Shown: piece after piece, positions 58,602 to 64,000 of the stretch
How the letters are laid out: every line of letters starts with the position of its first letter
Position numbering within the stretch: the first letter of the stretch is position 1
From: Algoriphagus halophilus
GTDB lineage: Bacteria > Bacteroidota > Bacteroidia > Cytophagales > Cyclobacteriaceae
Direction of reading: 5' to 3'
Length of the DNA: 64,000 nucleotides
NCBI RefSeq assembly: GCF_900129785.1
Contig: NZ_FSRC01000002.1
Coordinates: 186,001 to 250,000, forward strand
Made by a program: the position numbers and the translations under genes
Notes under the pieces: model-generated
What the model was told of the DNA's origin: nothing
Databases searched by the model: none
What the model saw: only the letters and a program-made list of their open reading frames with translations

Positions 58602-59645
58602 TTAAGGTTTAAGTGGTAGTTGATTTAGTCCTGTATCCTCTGGTAAATCAAACATTAGATTCATATTATGAACAGCTTGACTAGCCGCTCCTTTAAGTAA
58701 ATTATCAATAGCCGAAAGGACAATCACACGGGATGTCCTTGTATCCCAAACAGGGAAAACATCACAAAAATGACTTCCTCTGACATCTTTGATTCCCGGA
58801 GCCTGATTCCTAAGTCTGACAAACGGTTTATCCTGATAAAATTCATGATAAATTTTTGTCAGCTTTTCTTGGTTCATTTCTCCTTTGACTTTGGCATAAG
58901 AAGTGGCCAAAATCCCTCTATCTACAGGTAATAAATGAGGTGTAAACTGTACCGTGGTAGCAGAACCCGCTAAACCACCCAATTGTTCTTCGATCTCAAT
59001 GGTATGTCTATGCCCCGCAATACCGTAGGCTTTAAAGTTTTCATTCACATTGGAAAAATGCGTGGTGGCATTCGCTTTGATCCCTGCGCCAGTTAAACCT
59101 GATTTTGCATCAATGACAACCGAATCAGCCTCTATTATCCCAAGTGCATAAAGAGGTGCCAAACTCAAAATGGACGCGGTTGGGTAACAACCTGGATTCG
59201 CAACTAAATCAGCATCACCAATTTGCTTGGAAAATAATTCCGGTAGACCATACACACTGGTCTTAAATCCATCAGGATAGGTATGTTTCTTACCATACCA
59301 TTCTTCATAAACCTCTTTGGAAGAGAGCCTAAAGTCACCTGACAAGTCAATGATTTTTGCTCCTTTATCCTTCCATCTGGCTACAAAGTCCATAGAAACT
59401 CCGTGAGGTAAGGCAAGAAAAATGACATCCACGTCCACTTTTTCCACCTGATCTGCACTCTCCAAAGGAATATCCAACCTGGAATAAAATTGAGGATGTA
59501 AATCAGAAAATGGTTTTCCTACATGAGATTCAGAAGTAATCATTGATATGGTTACTTCTGGATGGCTAATTAGCAATCGAGCCAATTCTGAACCCGTAAA
59601 TCCAGAAGCTCCAACGATAGCAACTTTTAATTTTTCAGGATTCAT
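58602..59645 (-). CDS. argC: N-acetyl-gamma-glutamyl-phosphate reductase
   Basis: 347 residues from the ATG at 59645. Rossmann motif VGASGFTGSELARLL near 11-25 and the catalytic C153 in VANPGCYPTAS. Reduces N-acetylglutamyl phosphate to the semialdehyde with NADPH. The ATG at 59645 starts 8 residues before the first strand; a longer frame beginning at 59669 would overlap the end of argD by 23 nt and is not preferred. It follows argD, which ends at 59647, with one base between them. Confidence 0.95.
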   Translation of the reverse strand: MNPEKLKVAIVGASGFTGSELARLLISHPEVTISMITSESHVGKPFSDLHPQFYSRLDIPLESADQVEKVDVDVIFLALPHGVSMDFVARWKDKGAKIIDLSGDFRLSSKEVYEEWYGKKHTYPDGFKTSVYGLPELFSKQIGDADLVANPGCYPTASILSLAPLYALGIIEADSVVIDAKSGLTGAGIKANATTHFSNVNENFKAYGIAGHRHTIEIEEQLGGLAGSATTVQFTPHLLPVDRGILATSYAKVKGEMNQEKLTKIYHEFYQDKPFVRLRNQAPGIKDVRGSHFCDVFPVWDTRTSRVIVLSAIDNLLKGAASQAVHNMNLMFDLPEDTGLNQLPLKP

Positions 59646-59646
59646 C

Positions 59647-60843
59647 TTAGGCGTTTGTTTTAGTTTCAATTAATATTTCATCCAGTTTGTCCAAGAAAAT
59701 CTGAAGCTCTTCCTGATGAATATTCAAAGCTGGGACTAATCTTAGGATATCACCTGCGGTAGCATTTGCAACAATTCCTTCTTCCAGCAATCTTTTGACT
59801 AAAGGTGCTCCAGGAGATTTTAACTTCACACCAATCATCAAACCGAGACCTCGTACAAATTCCATTTCCTCATGCTTGCCAATTAGTTCTTCGAGTTTTT
59901 CCCTTAACCAAGCCCCAGTTTCAAAGGCTTTTTTACACAATTGCTCTTCAGCTATAGTATCAATAGTTGCAATAGCAGAAGCTGCTGCCAAAGGATTTCC
60001 ACCAAAAGTGGTCCCATGGTCTCCAAACTGGATCGCATCTGCAACTTTTTCATTGCAAAGCACAGCCCCGATAGGCATACCTCCACCCAGTCCTTTTGCC
60101 AAGGTCATAATATCAGGCTGCACTCCATAATGGTCTTTAGCAAACCATTTTCCAGTTCGTCCTATTCCACATTGGATTTCGTCAAAAATTAAAAGTACTC
60201 CTTGTTCGTCACAAAGCTTCCGAAGTCCTTCAAGGTACGACTTGTCAGCCGGAATTACCCCTCCTTCTCCTTGTACAGGCTCTAAGATCACAGCAGCAGT
60301 ATCTTGATCGATCGCAGAAGCTATAGCTTCTAAATCGTTAAATGGAACCTGTGCAAAACCTGTCGGAATAGGTCCAAATCCTTCTTGATATTTCTTCTGA
60401 CCGGTAGCAATGGTAGCCAAAGTCCTACCATGGAAGGAGTTTTCCATAGAAATCACTTTCCCCCCTTTACCATGTTTATGGGCATATCTTCTCGCAATTT
60501 TAATGGCTCCCTCTACCGATTCAGCACCACTATTGGTTAGAAAAACCCGATCTAAGCCAGAAATTTTAACCAATAATTCACTAAGTGCTACCTGCTGTGG
60601 GCTCACGAAGAAATTGGAAATATGCATCAATTCCGCAGCTTGTTTTTGGATCGCAGAAACTACTTTGGGATAGCAATGACCTACATTATTAACTGCAATT
60701 CCCGCCAATAAATCAACGTATTCTTTTCCATCTGCATCCCAAAGTCGGCTTCCTTTTCCTTTGATAAAGGCAATAGGAAACCGGTTAAAGGTTGGTAAAT
60801 AATTCTCCCTGTCCTGAGTATATAAATCTTGGTTATTCATCAT
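59647..60843 (-). CDS. argD: Acetylornithine aminotransferase
   Basis: 398 residues, class III PLP aminotransferase. PLP lysine K250 in DIMTLAKGLGGG, the PLP aspartate D221 in IFDEIQCGIGRT, and the GRT loop. It transfers an amino group to N-acetylglutamate semialdehyde. It begins with ATG-ATG (60843 and 60840) right after the argB stop codon, which lies at 60844-60846, so the two genes are probably translated in a coupled manner. Confidence 0.93.
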   Translation of the reverse strand: MMNNQDLYTQDRENYLPTFNRFPIAFIKGKGSRLWDADGKEYVDLLAGIAVNNVGHCYPKVVSAIQKQAAELMHISNFFVSPQQVALSELLVKISGLDRVFLTNSGAESVEGAIKIARRYAHKHGKGGKVISMENSFHGRTLATIATGQKKYQEGFGPIPTGFAQVPFNDLEAIASAIDQDTAAVILEPVQGEGGVIPADKSYLEGLRKLCDEQGVLLIFDEIQCGIGRTGKWFAKDHYGVQPDIMTLAKGLGGGMPIGAVLCNEKVADAIQFGDHGTTFGGNPLAAASAIATIDTIAEEQLCKKAFETGAWLREKLEELIGKHEEMEFVRGLGLMIGVKLKSPGAPLVKRLLEEGIVANATAGDILRLVPALNIHQEELQIFLDKLDEILIETKTNA

Positions 60844-61659
60844 TTATTTGAGTGTCAGTGTAGTTCCAATTTGTTTTCCTTTAATCGCATAATCTGCAAT
60901 TTGTTGAGGTTTCGTTCCATTCAGAATAATGGACTTCTTCACTCCTTCTTTCAATGCCAAAACACAGGACTGAATCTTCGGGATCATACCTCCTTGAATA
61001 GCTTTCCCCATGTATTCATTTACCTGAGATTCATTAAGTTCCTGAATGATTGAGTCAGGGTCTGGATAGTTTAAAAATAACCCATCTACATCCGTCAGTA
61101 CGATAAATTGATCTGCTTTCACTGCTGCAGCCAATTTTCCTGCAAAAGTATCCGCATTGATATTATAACTTTGACCATCCGGGCCATCAGCGATACATGC
61201 TACTACTGGCACATAACCTGCATCACATAAAGTCTCCAGTAATCCCTTATCAATCTCTGTTATCTCACCTACTAAGCCTAAATCCACCAATTCCCCATTG
61301 GCGGATGTATGTTGCAGTTTCTTGGCCTGAACCATTCCAGCATCTTTTCCAGATAGGCCAATAGCTTTTAAGTTATTTTTATTGAGTGTGGATATAAGGT
61401 CGGCATTGACTTCGCCAATCAATGCTTTTTGGATTTCCGCAAAAGCATTTTTCTCCGTTACTCTCAAACCATCCACAAACTGGGTGGTAATTGCTGCTTT
61501 CTCTAGCGCTTTATTGATAAATGGACCACCTCCATGAACCATGATGACTTCAAAACCAGCTTGCTGAAGTTTAAAAATTTGCATCGCAATCTCTTCTTGC
61601 AAGTCTGAATTGACCATCGCATTCCCACCATACTTGATGAGAATTCTTTGCTTAGACAT
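60844..61659 (-). CDS. argB: Acetylglutamate kinase
   Basis: 271 residues of the amino acid kinase family. KYGGNAM near 9-15 and the substrate-binding VHGGGPFINKAL near 40-51 are family signatures; NINADTFAGKLAAAVKADQF near 165-184 is the second phosphate-binding stretch. Phosphorylates N-acetylglutamate (in some Bacteroidota N-succinylglutamate; argJ favours the acetyl form here). First gene of argB-argD-argC-argJ, with 493 nt of upstream sequence. Whether it is arginine-inhibited cannot be told. Confidence 0.95.
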   Translation of the reverse strand: MSKQRILIKYGGNAMVNSDLQEEIAMQIFKLQQAGFEVIMVHGGGPFINKALEKAAITTQFVDGLRVTEKNAFAEIQKALIGEVNADLISTLNKNNLKAIGLSGKDAGMVQAKKLQHTSANGELVDLGLVGEITEIDKGLLETLCDAGYVPVVACIADGPDGQSYNINADTFAGKLAAAVKADQFIVLTDVDGLFLNYPDPDSIIQELNESQVNEYMGKAIQGGMIPKIQSCVLALKEGVKKSIILNGTKPQQIADYAIKGKQIGTTLTLK

Positions 61660-62152
61660 TTTTACTTTTTTTATAATAAATTGATCTTTTCCTAAAATGA
61701 ATTTTCCGTTTGAATCCTCATTCCTAAAATCGATCAGAATTGAATTTCTACTGTTTAATAATGAATACTTGATTTTTATGCTATTTTAAAAGATTGAGCA
61801 TAGGCTTTTTGGAACAACCATCATACCGAAAATGGCCAATTGTATAAATCAATGGTTCTATAGAAAAAATTAAAGTTCATTATTAGAATAATTCAATTAC
61901 ACATTATTATTTCATGAATAATGGTGACAAGCTGTCAGTAAAAACTTAAAGGACTTACTTAAAACGCCCATTTTTTCAAACCGGAATTCCCCAGGTTGGG
62001 GAAATAATTGGACATGAGTTTTTAGGGAAAATAATTTCCTTAATAATCGTCTTAATACCGATTGTTAATAATATAGAGCAGTTTCTATAAATATGGTTTT
62101 AAATGAACGCTATAATTATAAATTAAGCTATTCAACTAGAAATAGCTTAATC
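61660..62152. other. Intergenic region between argB and doxX
   Basis: AT-rich region without a convincing gene. It holds a small stem-loop TTCCCC-AGGTT-GGGGAA (61987-62003) and the perfect inverted repeat at 62122-62151 described separately. The argB promoter must lie in the first part, but no TAnnTTTG box is visible. Confidence 0.6.
62122..62151 (+). promoter_or_regulatory. Perfect inverted repeat touching the doxX start codon
   Basis: ATTAAGCTATT (62122-62132) and AATAGCTTAAT (62141-62151): 11 bp arms, 8 nt spacer, ending 1 nt before the ATG at 62153. As RNA it would fold over the ribosome-binding region; as DNA it is a typical dimer operator. Role unknown. Confidence 0.6.
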
Positions 62153-62557
62153 ATGATAGATACTATATTAAAAAATGCTGGAAAATTATTGGTTCGCTTG
62201 AGCGCTGGAGCCATGATGCTTACTCATGGTATTCCTAAAATCAGCAGATTATTCGGAGAAGGTCCTGTAAGATTTCATGACCCGTTCGGACTAGGACCGG
62301 AAATATCCTTGGCATTAGCAATCATAGCAGAAGTAATTTGTACTGCTTTGATCATGGTTGGATTTAAAACAAGGCTTGCTACTATTCCCTTGATTCTAAC
62401 AATGCTCACTGCTGCATTCTATGCGCATGCTGATGATCCTTTTGGTACCAAAGAAAAACCGCTATTATTTATTGTCGTGTTTATAGCCATCGCTATTATG
62501 GGACCCGGAAAATATTCTGTTGATGGGTTAAAAAAGAAAAAACGAAGCCTTTTCTAA
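62153..62557 (+). CDS. DoxX family membrane protein
   Basis: 134 residues with four predicted transmembrane helices. The opening LVRLSAGAMMLTHGIPKI near 12-29 is a DoxX-family signature, as is the pattern LALAIIAEVICTALIMVGF near 50-70. DoxX proteins are small inner-membrane proteins, some linked to thiosulfate:quinone oxidoreductase or oxidative stress; the role here is unknown. The ATG at 62153 is chosen because it gives the family N-terminus; an ATG at 62093 opens an in-frame extension of 20 residues that would translate through the inverted repeat. Confidence 0.8.
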   Translation: MIDTILKNAGKLLVRLSAGAMMLTHGIPKISRLFGEGPVRFHDPFGLGPEISLALAIIAEVICTALIMVGFKTRLATIPLILTMLTAAFYAHADDPFGTKEKPLLFIVVFIAIAIMGPGKYSVDGLKKKKRSLF

Positions 62558-62942
62558 GTCTTAGGAAATGCATGTAACTCTTTTGAAATTCCTATTAAAC
62601 CAAAACAATAATTCATTGGAATCTTCTCTTGCTATTGGTATAAAAATATACCTGCTAAGAAACTGCTATCGTTTTAACAGAGTAATTTGCAATTGACATA
62701 GACAGAAACAGTTAGCCCCCTTGCACAATTTTTTATAGTCAAAAAAAACGGGGTTGACTCTTAATGAGTAGAGAAAAGAAATAAATACAACAACCTAGCC
62801 CCAAATTAAGATTATAGTAAATATCAAACGGGAAGTATGTTTGTTATCTGGATTATTTTCAAATCATTATCTTAAGTACAGGAAAGCCATCTATGCGAAT
62901 AATCCCTGATGGATTTCAAGTTTTCAACCCAAAAGCAACCAG
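62558..62942. other. Intergenic region between doxX and the TolB-like gene
   Basis: No gene-like frame and no clear promoter box. A loosely matching pair of G-rich and C-rich stretches (CGGGGTTGAC near 62750 and CCTAGCCCC near 62793) could pair weakly, but the match is poor. Nothing else stands out. Confidence 0.5.
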
Positions 62943-63857
62943 ATGAAACGTATCACCCTACTCTTTTTCCTTTTAAGCAATGTCTTATTAGCGCAGGTTC
63001 CGGAAGGAAAGCAAGTGATCAGCTCTTTATACATTTATGATCTTCAATCAGGAGAATCCACTTTAATTTTAAAAGAGGAAAGACACTTTGAAGCCCCAAA
63101 TTGGTCTCCTGATGGAAGATTTCTCTTAATAAACAGTGCGGGAAAATTGGAGAAAATCGGATTGGATGGAAAAAATCTAGGTACTTTAATTACCGGAGAA
63201 ATCCAAAAAGCCAATAACGATCATGGATATGCTTTTGATGGAAAAACCCTATTTATTTCCAGCGGAAAACCTGATGTACGGGGAGGTTCATATATCTACA
63301 AAGTAGAAGCTGAAGGCGGAATACCTGAATTGATCACTGAACTGAGTCCATCCTATTGGCATGGAGTTTCTCCTGATGGAAAAGATGTCGTTTACTGCGC
63401 CCAGAGAAACAATAACTTTGATGTGTATAAAATTAGCACCAATGGAGGTGAAGAAATACGATTGACGTCGGAATCAGGTCTGGATGATGGCCCTGAATAT
63501 TCTCCCGATGGTAAGTTTATTTATTTTAATTCCTATAGGTCTGGAATGATGCAAATTTGGAGGATGAAACCTGATGGTTCCGACCCCGAACAAATGACGT
63601 TTGACAATCATTCCAACTGGTTTGCCCATATATCCCCGAACAACAAGGTAGCAACGATCATTACCTACATCGAAGATCAAAAAGAAAGTCATCCTTTTGG
63701 CAGGCAGGTAAAGCTGAGGTTACTTGATTTGGAAACCAAAGCAGTGACGGATTTAACTGAGGAATTTTATGGAGGCCAGGGAACCATCAACGTGCCTTCT
63801 TGGAATCCTGAAGGAACCAAGTTTGCTTATGTACGATATGCGTTGAAGGATATTTAA
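62943..63857 (+). CDS. TolB-like beta-propeller protein with PD40 repeats
   Basis: 304 residues: signal peptide 1-18 (ending LLAQ) and repeated PD40/WD40-like motifs with the core W-S-P-D-G-x-x-(I/L): NWSPDGRFLLIN near 55-66, YAFDGKTLFISSG, GVSPDGKDVVY, YSPDGKFIYFNSYRSG and WNPEGTKFAYVRY. This is the propeller of TolB and of periplasmic sensor or peptidase-linked domains. It lacks a separate catalytic domain, so it is probably a binding protein. Periplasmic. Confidence 0.8.
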   Translation: MKRITLLFFLLSNVLLAQVPEGKQVISSLYIYDLQSGESTLILKEERHFEAPNWSPDGRFLLINSAGKLEKIGLDGKNLGTLITGEIQKANNDHGYAFDGKTLFISSGKPDVRGGSYIYKVEAEGGIPELITELSPSYWHGVSPDGKDVVYCAQRNNNFDVYKISTNGGEEIRLTSESGLDDGPEYSPDGKFIYFNSYRSGMMQIWRMKPDGSDPEQMTFDNHSNWFAHISPNNKVATIITYIEDQKESHPFGRQVKLRLLDLETKAVTDLTEEFYGGQGTINVPSWNPEGTKFAYVRYALKDI

Positions 63858-64000
63858 AAAAGAAAAACGAATCAATATTGATCGGCTTCGTAGTAGAGGG
63901 AACAGGGCTCTAAAAACAACTATTTTTACAGCGTATTATACAAAAAGGGGATAGGTTTATTTTGCTTATACAATTTTAAATTTATTTGAATACTATCATT

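Noticed and set aside
61987-62003. TTCCCC-AGGTT-GGGGAA stem-loop between argB and doxX as terminator
   Set aside because: No T run, and argB points away; recorded only as a feature of the spacer.
1-64000. CRISPR array, prophage, insertion sequence, restriction or toxin-antitoxin system
   Set aside because: No regularly spaced repeats, no transposase or integrase other than housekeeping XerC/D, and no defence-gene domains were seen in any gene.

Overview
The window reads as a chromosomal segment of a Bacteroidota bacterium, most likely Cytophagales/Cyclobacteriaceae (Algoriphagus-like; this placement is inference). The supporting signs are TAnnTTTG-type promoter boxes (for example before rpsP, gltX and pyrD), almost no Shine-Dalgarno sequences, many signal peptides ending in AQ, PorT-like barrels, MG2 plus TonB-plug proteins, a DUF5606 gene, an rpsP with a long tail and an ABC-permease/M1-peptidase fusion. 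I see no rRNA, CRISPR array, insertion sequence, prophage or integrase apart from the housekeeping XerC/D recombinase.

Layout. 0-19.4 kb is mostly housekeeping: menG/ubiE (cut by the window edge), engB, a DUF5606 gene, a sugar isomerase-like gene, rnhA, marC, an aroQ-aminotransferase pair, xerD, a small envelope cluster (TlpA-like thioredoxin, two-helix membrane protein, lipoprotein), pyrD, ftsK, lolA, the yqeY-cvpA-pabA operon, pdxJ, an alpha/beta hydrolase, an amidohydrolase, an RsmI-like methyltransferase with an M19 dipeptidase, and a PEGA-repeat protein. 21.0-29.1 kb is a sugar-catabolism locus: a KGPDC/HPS-family enzyme, MDR and SDR dehydrogenases, a TIM-barrel isomerase, an SMP-30 lactonase, an SLC45-like transporter and an amylosucrase. 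Then come tRNA-Arg(CCT), the rpsP-rimM-trmD-rplS operon and gltX.

34.6-42.4 kb is the least explained region. Two tandem secreted paralogs combine a carboxypeptidase-regulatory-like domain, an MG2-like domain and a TonB-plug-like domain without a beta barrel. They are followed by a PorT-like barrel, an ECF sigma factor, a small one-pass membrane protein in the position of an anti-sigma factor, and a periplasmic LTxxQ (Spy-like) protein that itself carries a plug-like tail. Three barrel-less plug proteins beside one ECF switch suggest an envelope-surveillance or receptor-partner system.

42.5-51.3 kb holds a DUF885 metallopeptidase, a VOC-fold lipoprotein, an ABC ATPase with a 1214-residue ABC-2 permease/M1 aminopeptidase fusion, and two small envelope genes. 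51.5-57.3 kb is a complete trans-4-hydroxy-L-proline catabolic operon (deaminase, 2-oxoglutarate semialdehyde dehydrogenase, 2-epimerase, FAD dehydrogenase) with a divergent AraC regulator and long stem-loops in two of its spacers. 57.4-61.7 kb is the arginine operon argB-argD-argC-argJ on the minus strand. The window ends with a DoxX protein, whose start codon abuts a perfect inverted repeat, and a TolB-like propeller protein.
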